A stretch of 16,643 nucleotides of DNA from Amoebophrya sp. AT5.2 (lineage: Eukaryota > Sar > Dinophyceae > Syndiniales > Amoebophryaceae). The position numbers and the translations under genes were made by a program. The notes below the pieces were generated by a model. It was given only the letters and a program-made list of their open reading frames with translations. It ran no database searches and was not told the DNA's origin. This document shows positions 1 to 8,299 of this stretch, piece by piece. Positions within the stretch are counted from its first letter, which is position 1; every line of letters begins with the position of its first letter. The stretch lies in NCBI GenBank assembly GCA_005223375.1, contig RXOD01004989.1, positions 1-16,643 on the forward strand, read 5' to 3'.

Positions 1-2476
1 GACGAACCGCACTCGTGGAGTCGCAGCTCCGCAAGCCGTCCGACGTCGAAGCCCGTGCGGATCAAGAGGACAAAAACGGTCAAACCAGCGTGAACTTTTT
101 GGCGCTCAAGTTCGACACTCTGTTGCAGGATCTGGAGCGGGCACAAACGGAGAACACCGCGTGGCGAAAGAAAGTCCAAAAGCTGGAGAAAAAGAAGCGA
201 GCCGAGCAGGAGGCGAGCGAGGTGTACGCCGGGGAATGTGCGACGGCCCTGTCCCTTCTCACGGCCGAGCGGGACGCACTGCAGCGGCAAGTCGACCTCC
301 TGTCAGACCCAGTTCCAGTTCCACCTTCGTCGGAAGCTAGTTGTACAAAAATCTGTGGCCGCGGCGACGACGGGCTGACGCAGTCGTTTGGCGATGAAGT
401 TGAAGATTTCTGTGAGTCTACGCAGCAGGCGGATGTTGTTGACCAGAAAAGTACTAAAGCGCGCAACGCGGCATTATCTAAAAAGTCATCCGTTGAACTT
501 GTACCGGCGGACAGCAGCTGCCGAAGCTCACTCGTCTCGCTGCCGGCGGGAAGAACAGCAGCAGCAGCTCCAGGAGGCGGGCGCAGCGAGGCGAGTGAGC
601 TTCGGCAGTTGAACGCCCGGCTGGAGCAGGAGCTTTTGTTTGCGCGCGAGGAGCTCCACGCTGCGAGGAAGCGCGTCCACAACCTCGAGGACTCCCTCGA
701 CTCCGCGAAGGCCGCCCAAAGCCGAGTGGTCGACGAGAAGCAAAACCTGAAATTCGAACTGCGCGCGCACTTGAAGAGCAACGCCGAGCTGCGGGGGTTT
801 TTAGAATCCGAGAAGAAGGCGCGTGGGAAAATACAGCGGCAGTTCTCGGGGCTGAAGGAGCGGACGGATAGATTGCGGCAGGCGAAAAAGTGCGCCGAAG
901 GGTTGTGTGGGGGGTTGAGCCGGGAGCTGGAGAAGCGGGGAAACTGCGAACAGGACGCCGCGGCGCTGCGGGAGGAGCTGGCGGATATCCGGGTGCGGCT
1001 GGACGAGGAGCGCGGGCGGAAACTGGTGGCGCTGCGGGAGGCAGGCGAACTCCGGATGCTGGTGGAGGGGAAGACCCAGGAGCTTGCCGCGATGAGGAGA
1101 AAAGAAGCGGAGAGGTGTCGAGAGGCGGAGAAAGAAGCGGCGGAGAAAGAGAGATTGGAGGAGGAGGTACTGATGAGGAAGACTAAAGAGGAGGCGGCAG
1201 AAAGATTAAGGTCGAGAAAGGAAGCTGCGGAGCAGGATGAGATGAGGATGACGGATCATTGGAAGGGCGGAGGTGGAAAAGTAGCAGAAATGCTGAAAGC
1301 CAGTGGGCGAGAAATGCCGGGGCAGGAGCTCGTGGTGACCTTGCGGGAGGAGGCCGAGCAACTGCGCGCTGCACTCGGCCACGCAGAATGGCAGCGAGAC
1401 GAACTGGAGAACCAGGTACATTTCTCACCCTAGCTATGGCGTTCGTTGCTGTAGCACCACAAATACCATGTCGAACTGATTCATCCTAGTGCTAGTCCTA
1501 TCGGAAATACTATGTTGAACTGAACTGCTGGAAAATATCCGAACAGCTCCGTGCCGCTGAGCGTGTCGCCGCGCGCAACGCCGCGCGTTCTGGTGCACTG
1601 GGCAAGCGCGTGACGCAGCTCGAGGACGAGGTGGCGAAAGCGACGGAAGCTGCTGGCGAAGCGTCTGCGAAAACGGACGCGTACCGTCGGCGAGCGGAGG
1701 CCGCCGTGCTGCAGCACCGGAAGCTGAAAGACGAAGTGCGCGCCTTAAAGCAAACCCTGCAAGCGCTCTCCGCCGACCGGGCTCTGCGGTACCCGTCGCA
1801 GAATTACCCGCCATCTCGATCGCCATTGAATGTTGGAGGATATAAAATTGACAATGACAAAGACAGAGTAGATCTCGGAGATGTCGAAGCAGATGAGTCC
1901 GCCTCGGTTACTATGCTCTCGGAGATGTCGTCGTCTTCGCCGCGGCGCGCGGTGCAGCCGTCGCCCTGCCCACACGTGGGAGAAAGTGAAGACGATGAAG
2001 ACGATTGCTTCGGCAACGATCCCGCACTGCGGAAACTGTCGCAGAGCATCGGGCTGCTGGAACAATACCTGCCCGGTAGCGGTGGTCGTAGTCGCCGGCC
2101 TGATGATGGCGGCAAGCAAAAGGAACAGCCACAGAGTATCAAGGTGGAAGAAGCGAATCGCGGAGGTGGGAGCGGAAGTAGCGGTAGCAAGTTTGCGGGC
2201 CCCCGCGTGGATGGAAGTGTGTTGTTCGGAGATGTCGCTTCAACACCTTCCGCTGCGCCACCAGCGGTCCCCTCTGAAGCTGCTGGTGGTGGCGCAGCGG
2301 AAACACCAGCATCTGAAGGGGCTGGGACCACCGCAGCGGGAGCACCAGCAGCTGAAGGGGCGGGGACCACCGCAGCGGGAGCACCAGCAGCTGAAGGGGC
2401 GGGGACCACCGGAGGGATGAAGGGTGAAACGCGGGACGACGATAACATCGCACAGATCGCGATAGACTCGCTGTAG
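1..2476 (+). CDS. Coiled-coil protein, 3' part of gene (exons 3-1415 and 1547-2476)
   Basis: Partial gene whose 5' end lies before the window. The frame is already open at base 3, and the GTG at 15 is not a convincing start in a spliced eukaryotic gene. Exon 1 runs to 1415, where CAG is followed by a GTACAT donor. Exon 2 starts at 1547 after a GAACAG acceptor and ends with TAG at 2474-2476. Both sides are phase 0, and the join reads ELENQ|LRAAERV, continuing a heptad-like pattern. About 780 residues are visible. Residues roughly 30-100, 195-465 and 470-535 are rich in E, K, R, L, Q and A with heptad spacing, indicating a long coiled coil. The C-terminal third is acidic, low complexity and probably disordered, with three copies of a 13-residue repeat and no zinc finger or membrane segment. 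I do not recognise a family; a scaffold, centrosomal, ciliary or golgin-like role is only a guess from composition. Confidence 0.75.
515..611. repeat. Foldback inverted repeat, core arms 26 bp
   Basis: The arm at 518-543 pairs with 583-608 with 25 of 26 matches (the exception is a G-T pair), and wobble plus two further pairs extend it to about 29. The loop is 39 nt. It lies within exon 1 of the coiled-coil gene. The right arm encodes SELRQL, in heptad register; the left arm encodes CRSSLVSLP, out of heptad character. Confidence 0.97.
1091..1254 (+). other. Purine-rich coding strand tract
   Basis: For about 160 nt the + strand is almost all A and G, with pyrimidines mostly single or in pairs. 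It encodes the most highly charged part of the coiled coil (E/K/R rich). The bias is explained by GAG, GAA, AAG and AGG codons, so no separate function is needed, although such tracts can form triplex DNA. Confidence 0.6.
1416..1546 (+). other. Intron of coiled-coil gene (131 nt, phase 0)
   Basis: The donor is CAG|GTACAT and the acceptor is CCGAACAG|CTC. In-frame stops occur in the intron (TAG at 1431), while removing it joins two frames with the same coiled-coil character. A CTGAAC near 1520-1526 could serve as a branch point. The intron carries a diverged direct repeat: AAATACCATGTCGAACTGA at about 1461 and AAATACTATGTTGAACTGA at about 1505, spaced 44 nt apart. Confidence 0.75.
2248..2302. 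repeat. Foldback inverted repeat with 3-nt indel
   Basis: The 18-nt arm at 2248-2265 is the reverse complement of 2282-2302 except for one extra GGT triplet in the right arm. The loop is 16 nt. It lies in the disordered tail of the coiled-coil protein, and its right arm overlaps the first 39-bp repeat unit. Confidence 0.93.
2294..2410 (+). repeat. Three tandem 39-bp in-frame repeats
   Basis: Copies lie at 2294-2332, 2333-2371 and 2372-2410. The second and third copies are identical and the first is diverged. Each encodes 13 residues: AAETPASEGAGTT once, then AAGAPAAEGAGTT twice. The unit length keeps the frame, so copy number can change without breaking the gene. It lies in the disordered tail of the coiled-coil protein. 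Confidence 0.95.
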
Positions 2477-2503
2477 CTGCAGCCCCGGTTGCAGTTGCTG
2501 GCG
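2469..2503. repeat. Hairpin spanning the stop codon of the coiled-coil gene
   Basis: The arms at 2469-2481 and 2490-2503 form about 13 pairs including G-U wobbles, with one bulge and an 8-nt loop. The TAG stop (2474-2476) sits in the left arm. It may be a diverged foldback or an mRNA 3' structure. Confidence 0.65.
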
Positions 2504-2924
2504 TCAGGGTATTAATTGAGGCTATGAAGAGCGTGGAGAATGGTTCATGGGTGGAAATTAATATTTTTCAAAAGCCGTTTTTCGCGAAAATTCGTCCGTG
2601 TTCCAGTCGGCTGTATTTCGCCTCGGTTTCTCTGTCTCTACGATGCATCAAGAATGTTGAACTCATCGATCGGTCCTTCTTTACGCCGCGATCTATTGCG
2701 GACCCCTGCAACATCCCGTGAAAATCCAAATGCGAATCCTTGCTCGGACCTACTCATGGCCTGCTTCGTCGAGCAGCCTCAAGAACTACTTCTTCCCCCC
2801 TCATGCTTTTCATCACATGGTCCGTACCACTACCAGTCCCCCGTATCTGTAGATCGACGTCTACCGTAGTTGATTGTGTTTTAAACCTTCACCAGATGAA
2901 CTAGGCGGAATATCCCGAAGAAGC
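2477..2924. other. Spacer between coiled-coil gene and helicase gene
   Basis: 448 nt with lower GC content than the flanking exons. It starts with a hairpin around the upstream stop codon (2469-2503). Open frames at 2524-2721 and 2540-2869 have no coding-like composition. I see no clear TATA box, tRNA or poly(A) signal. It presumably holds the 3' UTR of the upstream gene and the promoter and 5' UTR of the helicase gene. Confidence 0.5.
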
Positions 2925-5900
2925 ATGAAGACGAACAGAATGAGGTTGAAGTCTCGGCTCGAGTGGATGCGGGAGCAGCGCTCCCTGCTCCAGCTTGAGC
3001 AGGACGAGGAGAAGGCTCAGACTTCTGAGCTTCTCCAAACTTGCCGCCACACCGAGCTCGCTCAGCTCGGCGTCGCCGTGTTGAAGCTCTATTTGAGCAA
3101 CCAGACCACCTCTAGTACCTCTTCTTCCACGACCAAGAGCAACACCAATGCCAATGGCAAAATCCGTCTCTCCACCGGTCTGTACGGGAAGACGGCGGCG
3201 GTTTTCTCGCGGTACCACAGCGAGGACGTTTTACCCGCCCACCGGCTGTCGAGCGGGGACATTGTGGGAGTGTTCGACGCCCAGAACCCGATGTGTGAAC
3301 TGAAGCCGCTCGCCGAGGGCATCGTCAGCCGTGTTCGGCAGAGGGAGATAGAAGTCGTGTTCGGAAAGCAGCTTGACGAGGACCGGTTCCCGCTGCACGC
3401 GGGACCGTACAGCATCGCGGCGGTCGCGTCGGACGTGACGATGAGCAGGTACAAATTCGCGCTGCAGGATCTCGAAAGAGTCTTCGCGGCGGGGGGCGAC
3501 GCCGCGTTTGGAGTGGGGGACTCTAGTTCTTTCGGAGAAGGAACGGGTACGGGAGCAGGATCTCGGGGGCGTGGCGGGGGCGCTCCGGGTTCGCGTTCTT
3601 TTGCGGCAGTCGCGAGCAAGGTGGTCGAGCTCTGCTTTCCGAAAGTTTCCGACAGCCCGAACCGATCTGGTGCCGCGGATGACGATCAAGCGGATTTATT
3701 TCCCCGCCCGAGGTTCGTCGACGATTTCCCAGTTGTAGACGAACTTGCGGCCCCCATAACCCCAACGGGCCCCAAAGAACACTCTGTCGAAGATGATCCC
3801 AGGCAGGATAGACAGCCGCGGACGTGGACCAGCTTTCGTTCGGGAGTTACGGAGGCGCTAAACGAGCCGCAGAAGGAAGCCGTGCGGCGGGCGCTCCGGT
3901 CCCAGGACCTGCACATCGTGCACGGACCGCCGGGCACGGGGAAGACCACCACCATGACGGCCTTCGTGCTGGAGTGCGTGGCGCGGAAACAAAGGGTCCT
4001 GGTGTGCGCTCCCAGCAACGTCGCGGTGGACAACCTGCTGCAGAAGGTTAGGCAACCGAGAAAATGGTAACGATTTTATCCCCGTGGAGGTCCCAGTATT
4101 TTCCCAGGAGCTATGGGGCGGCGATGGTTGTCGTGCTAGTAATCTCCGATGGCTAGCTGTCGATGCCGGGGAGCTGCCGATCGGGCAGGGGCCTTAATTC
4201 GGACCCCGAGAAGGCCCTTCCCGGGATAGTATGCTGTGTCACAACCCACTGTGGCACCTACACACCCCTAGGAAATACGTCCCGGGTTCCTTGATCGATT
4301 CAAGCCGGGAGCTAGACACCCCTAGGAAATATGTCCCACTTTTCGGAATGGGTTCCATAGATGTTTCGAACAAGGCGGGAGCTGGGTATCGGTGATTCCG
4401 ATCCGACAGACCTGATGGCGGACCATGGACGGCTCGTAGCTTCTGGGGCTACTATCTTCCTCCCGAATCCATGGGGACAATATCTCCTCTTGATAAACGT
4501 CGCGCAGCACTTAAATCCCGCACTGCTGGTGCGCATCGGCCACCCCGTGCGTGTGGACGAAAACCTGCACAAGCTCACGCTGGACGGTCGCGTCGCGCAG
4601 ACGGACGCGGCGAAACTGTGCCGAGACGTGGAGAGGGAGATCAAGGAGCACCTGACCGCGCTGGCGCACCACGATTCCAGTGGGTCGTGTGGAGGCAACA
4701 AGGTGAAAAACAAAGACTTCGCGACCAGACGGCACCGGCGCGAGGAGGTGTCGAAACTGCGCAAAGAACTGAAGAAGCGGTCCCTTGAAGCCGTGAAATC
4801 CGTTCTGGCCGCCGCGCAGGTGGTTTTCTGCACCTGTGCCGGCGCCAGCGAGGTGAAGAAGCGGTTTTTGTCACCATCCGCAACATCTTCCAACGGAGGA
4901 GGAGGTGAGTCAAATCAAACGGAAGCGTTCGACGTGGTGCTGGTGGACGAAGCTGCGCAGACGCTGGAGGTGGCGTGCTGGATCCCGTTGCTGTGCGGAA
5001 AAAAAGCCGTCCTCGCCGGCGACCACAACCAGCTGGCCGCCACGGTGAAGTCGGAGAGCGCTTCGAAGCAGGGCCTGGACGTTACATTGTTCGGGAGGAT
5101 GATCGACAGGTTTGGAAGCGAAATCAGCTCGCTGCTGTCGATCCAGTACCGCATGCACGAGGTGATCATGGGCTGGAGCAGCGGGGAGTTCTACGACGGG
5201 AAACTGGTAGCCGCGGACGAAGTACGGAAAAGAACGCTGTTTTCGACGACCACCGCTGAGAAAGAACAGACCGCTGATGTGCTGGGTGGAGGGGAAGATC
5301 CCGCCACTACGAATACCAGCGGGAACTGGGATAGTAGTTTTCCGGACCAGTTCCCGCTGGTGTTCGTGGACACGGCGGGGAACCCGGCTTGCCGCGAGCA
5401 GGAGCCGGAGGGCGCTGCTGGAAATAGTAATTCTATTAAACCCGCATCCAACGCGAAGGCGAGTAGTATTCTGCACGCGCGCACGGGCAGCACGCGGTGC
5501 AACCCCGGGGAGGCGAAGCTGCTGTGCGGCTACATCCGGTGGTTGCGGAGCTTGATTCTTCTCAAGAACCAAGCTAGTAACTCTATGAACAGCGAAAAAA
5601 CGAGCATCTGCGTGATCACGCCCTACAACCAGCAGGTGGACCACCTCCGGCTGCTGTTTGCCGAGCAAGGGGACAACTCTGTGGCTCCGGAGGACGCGTA
5701 TCCGTCGCAACTTCGCTTCAAAAACATTCCAGTGAACACGGTGGACAGCTACCAGGGCCGCGAGGCCGACATCATTCTCCTCTCCCTCGTGCGAAGCAAC
5801 GAGCTCGCCGAGGTGGGGTTTTTGGCGGATTTCCGGAGGCTGAACGTGGCGGTGACGCGAGCGAAGAAACACTGCTGCGTGTTCGGAAACAGCGAGACGG

Positions 5901-7207
5901 TGTGCAGCGACGAAGTCCTGGCAAGTCTGTACGGGTACGCGATGGAGCGGGGAAAGGTCGTGTTCGCGGGGGAAGAAGTAATGGAAAGGCTCGAAGGTTT
6001 GGTAACTACTTCGAGTGTCGCGGCCGACTCGTGTTTGTCTACTACTGCGTCGGCGGGACCCTTCGACGCGGAGAGGTCGGGGGCAACATCAACAGCATTC
6101 GATCGGAAGGATCATAAAAATTTTGGAGGCGCGCAGTCAGGAGCTTCGAAGAAGAAAAAGGAGCCAGCACTTGTGAATGCGACGGGTGCACCAGCGCCGC
6201 AGCAAAAGCAGCAGCCCCAGCCAATGCACATGTCTGACGAGGAGATCGAAAAACGACGGGCGAAGTATCTCGCGACAATCGAGAAATTTCTGGGTAGCGG
6301 GGCCGCGGGGGGGCCTTGGCACGATTTCCCGAAGTCGCTGAATGCTCGGGAGCGGCTCGTCGTGCACGAAGTGTGCGAGAAGCTTGCTCTAAAGTCCGAA
6401 AGCCAGGGCGACGGCAAGAAGCGCTTCGTGCGCGTCTTCAGGAACGAAAGCGCCACGGAAAAGGTCGTGAAAGCAGCAACAGTAGACGTCGCGGACGTGA
6501 GCGTCGAAGTGCTACATGGAGCTGCAGCGGACACGACGGACGGATCGGAAACGAGGAGAACGGCGGAGGAGATAAAAATGACGCCGGATTATCAACCCAA
6601 AGAAGCCAGCTCCTCGTCCGGCAGCAAATTGCACGACGTCGACCCATCGCAAATAACAGACTCCGACGGGCACGGGGGCGGCCATCAACGAAGCAACCAG
6701 CTCCTGACCGAGCTCGCTCGGGAGCGCGAGAGCCGGCAGCAAAAAAGGCTGCAGGAGGCCGAGGCGGCGCGGGGGCTCGAGAAGCACAAGAAGCTCGAGG
6801 CTAAGAAAGCGAAAAAGAAGGCGGCCGGCGATCGGATCGCAGCAGGAGGGGGCAAAAACGACGAGGTCGACGATTTCGATGCGGCGCTGAACGACTTTGG
6901 GGACAATTTTCCGCGCGGCAAGTGCACGGTGTGCAAGGTGTCCGTGACGCATTTGACGGAAGCCTTCACCACGTGCGAGTACTGCCGGAGGACGTTTTGC
7001 TTCCAGCACCTGCAGGCGGAACTGCACGGCTGTGGGGAGGCGGCGCGGGCGAAGGAACGCGCCAACCGGAAGAACACCTTGGACCCAAACCGATCACAAA
7101 AACTCGTGTCCGACGCGCAGCACCGGAAGGCACAGACAGCGCTTTCGGCAAAATTGCAGGAAGCGGCGTCGGACAGGTCGAAAAAGAACGCTGGCGGGAA
7201 GAAATGA
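2925..7207 (+). CDS. IGHMBP2-like: IGHMBP2/Smubp-2-like SF1B helicase with R3H and AN1 zinc finger (exons 2925-4046 and 4508-7207)
   Basis: Two exons joined in phase 0 give 1273 residues (human IGHMBP2 is 993). ATG 2925 is the first ATG after an in-frame TGA at 2871, and its N-terminus matches the family start. The N-terminal 1B-type region includes STGLYGK and LSSGDIVGVFDAQNP. Helicase motifs: GPPGTGKT 334-341 (Walker A, K340), CAPSNVAVDN 361-370 (Ia), DEAAQ 521-525 (II), GDHNQLAAT 545-553 (III), QYRMH 587-591 (IV), VDSYQGRE 786-793 (V), NVAVTRAK 820-827 (VI). An R3H domain (about 965-1018) has R990-x3-H994, followed by a lysine-rich helix (1102-1149). The AN1 finger is C1180-x2-C1183-x13-C1197-x2-C1200-x4-C1205-x2-H1208-x5-H1214-x-C1216. 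The family unwinds RNA and DNA 5' to 3' using ATP and associates with ribosomes and tRNA-related factors. Extra length comes from low-complexity insertions at about 61-80, 189-300, 613-654 and 671-706. Motif III has LAA where relatives I recall have LPP. Confidence 0.96.
3008..3036. repeat. Foldback hairpin in helicase exon 1
   Basis: GGAGAAGGCTCAG (3008-3020) pairs with CTGAGCTTCTCC (3025-3036) over 12 bp with a one-base bulge and a 4-nt loop. It encodes residues about 28-38 of the helicase. Smaller inverted repeats crowd the same 100 nt: 2972-2991, 2984-3003 and 3052-3070. Confidence 0.9.
3384..3407. repeat. Short foldback hairpin in helicase exon 1
   Basis: CGGTTCCCGC (3384-3393) pairs with GCGGGACCG (3399-3407) over 9 bp with one bulged T and a 5-nt loop. 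The arm is short enough that chance plus GC bias cannot be excluded. Confidence 0.75.
4047..4507 (+). other. Intron splitting helicase domain after motif Ia (461 nt, phase 0)
   Basis: The donor is CAGAAG|GTTAGG and the acceptor CGTCGCGCAG|CAC. Removal joins AVDNLLQK to HLNPALLVRIGHPVRV, matching the family segment between motif Ia and the conserved GHP. Read through, the frame stops at TAA 4068. Low coding bias and an internal diverged duplication support an intron. The open frame from 4361 simply extends the second exon backward into it. Confidence 0.85.
4263..4384 (+). repeat. Diverged direct repeat inside helicase intron
   Basis: CACCCCTAGGAAATACGTCCC near 4263-4283 recurs, one base changed (T for C), 54 nt later near 4317-4337. 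A second matching block, CAAGCCGGGAGCT near 4301 and CAAGGCGGGAGCT near 4370, is spaced about 69 nt. This indicates an old tandem duplication of roughly 55-70 nt with later indels. Confidence 0.8.
5309..5367. repeat. Foldback inverted repeat in helicase RecA2 entry, arms 21 bp
   Basis: The arm at 5309-5329 pairs with 5347-5367 with 20 of 21 matches and a 17-nt loop. The right arm encodes QFPLVFV (residues 655-661), directly before DTAG, a conserved family segment. The left arm encodes TNTSGNW (642-648) in a variable insertion, so the left arm appears to be the derived copy. Confidence 0.97.
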
Positions 7208-7494
7208 GCTGTAGTACCACGGATTTATGGGCATCCATTGTAAATGAATCAATGGTTGTATAGCAATGGTGCATCATTTTTCCGCGATCGAGGAAGGTTC
7301 ATTTTATGCAACCGCAGCGCAGCGACGTGGTCCCGTCGCGTGTCCCGTGACCGTTCCGGCCGCGAATTTTTGGCGAGGATTACCTTGTTTCAGATGCGGT
7401 GCTGTTCGCCCCTTGCGGACTTGTTCATCCATTGTGTTTTTTGCACCTTTCTTGAGTTTGGGTTTAGATGTAGCAGTAGACCATCAATTATAAG
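7208..7494. other. Spacer after the helicase gene
   Basis: 287 nt of lower GC content. A small hairpin (CCATTG 7235-7240 with CAATGG 7250-7255) lies 28 nt after the helicase stop. An in-frame TAG at 7477-7479 precedes the next ATG. No other gene or clear promoter motif is seen. Confidence 0.4.
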
Positions 7495-7958
7495 ATGCCG
7501 TCGCCAGCCGCAGCGCAAGAGATGGAAATACGGCAAGCTCACCAGCTCAAGCACAGCGCTGAATCAAAAGCCGAGGCCGTCCAAATGAAGCGGGAGCTCC
7601 TCGGCGCCCTCTACCAAGATCCCGGACACCAGTCTGCGCGAAAGGTCATAGATACTTTAACCTCTCACTCGCTGGTTCATCAGAAGTTTTGAAACCATTG
7701 CTCTAGTTGTATCACGTTCATCGGATTACTTAGCATTACTTTCGAATGCGAGCAGTCCGGCTACCATAGTATACGATTGATACTTAGAGTTGCACTTACT
7801 TACAGGTTCCTCAGGAGTTCGTGGAGGGGGGGCGATTGCGGCGGTTCCGGGAAGTTGAGCGGCCCACGGCGCGAATCGAGTACGACCCCGATCCACAGCA
7901 CCACGCGAAGCTCGAGTTCGCTTTCATTGGAGATTTGCACACGCCAATGAAGCCATGA
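7495..7958 (+). CDS. Small two-exon protein of unknown function, 100 residues (exons 7495-7644 and 7806-7958)
   Basis: ATG 7495 follows an in-frame TAG at 7477. Exon 1 encodes 50 residues (MPSPAAAQEMEIRQAHQLKH...) rich in Q, E, K and A, likely helical. A donor AAAG|GTCATA ends exon 1 at 7644, and a pyrimidine-rich acceptor CTTACTTACAG ends at 7805. Exon 2 continues in phase 0 as VPQEFVEGGRLRRFREVERP..., charged and coding-like, stopping with TGA at 7956-7958. The other two frames of exon 2 are serine-rich or stopped and look like shadows. No signal peptide, membrane segment or cysteine motif is visible. I do not recognise the family. A nearby acceptor at 7814 (TCCTCAG|GAG) would remove three residues. 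A link to the gene at 8300 is possible, but I found no GT donor in suitable phase that keeps the coding-like end of exon 2. Confidence 0.55.
7645..7805 (+). other. Probable intron of the small gene (161 nt, phase 0)
   Basis: AT-rich stretch between two GC-rich coding-like segments, starting GTCATAGA and ending in a pyrimidine-rich run CTTACTTACAG. If read through, the frame stops at TGA 7690-7692. The donor fits the eukaryotic consensus only weakly beyond AAAG|GT. Confidence 0.55.
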
Positions 7959-8299
7959 AGCTCGTCGGATGCGCCCATTGACTTCTTGCACAGATTCATT
8001 TTCAGCGACGGCATGCTTATTTGCACAGATTCCAAAGTATTCTGCGGTCGTCATGATCCGATCATCGGTTGTTGTAATTCCTTGTACAACACGTATGATA
8101 GATAAGATACAGTATCAATCCAGCACATTTTGGTTTTGTGACGCGACCGCTGCCGACGGCCTTGGTATAAGCGCTGCTCCGAAAATGCATCTATCGAGTA
8201 AGCACAATCGAGTGAGCGATCTACTTTACTGGATCGGAGTCGTGCATCGAGAAACACACACACCACAGGAGAGTCCAAAATTATCGAGAGACATCTTTA
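7959..8299. other. Spacer between two small genes
   Basis: 341 nt, AT-richer, with ATCG and GATA-like simple motifs. An open frame at 7969-8352 has no coding character. A CAG at 8266-8268 could be an acceptor: reading on from 8269 in phase 2 gives RVQNYRETSLMIMEF, so the gene at 8300 may have an upstream exon. Nothing else is supported. Confidence 0.4.

Noticed and set aside
80..781. Minus-strand open frame of 233 codons
   Set aside because: Antisense shadow of the coiled-coil gene; S/R-rich product typical of antisense to E/L/R codons.
1804..2448. Minus-strand proline/serine-rich frame and other frames over the 39-bp repeats
   Set aside because: Repeats with a length divisible by three stay open in several frames. 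The plus frame continues a spliced coiled-coil gene, so the others are shadows.
2524..2869. Two open frames in the first spacer
   Set aside because: No coding-like composition or recognisable product, and lower GC content than the real exons.
4361..4507. Upstream extension of the second helicase frame as coding (a separate gene starting at 4361)
   Set aside because: The two helicase frames contain complementary halves of one helicase core. A CAG acceptor at 4507 restores the family sequence in phase, so the earlier part is intron.
4910..5872. Minus-strand open frame of 320 codons
   Set aside because: It is exactly antisense to the conserved helicase motifs II to VI. The GC-rich codon pattern leaves the antisense frame open, and the product has no recognisable domain.
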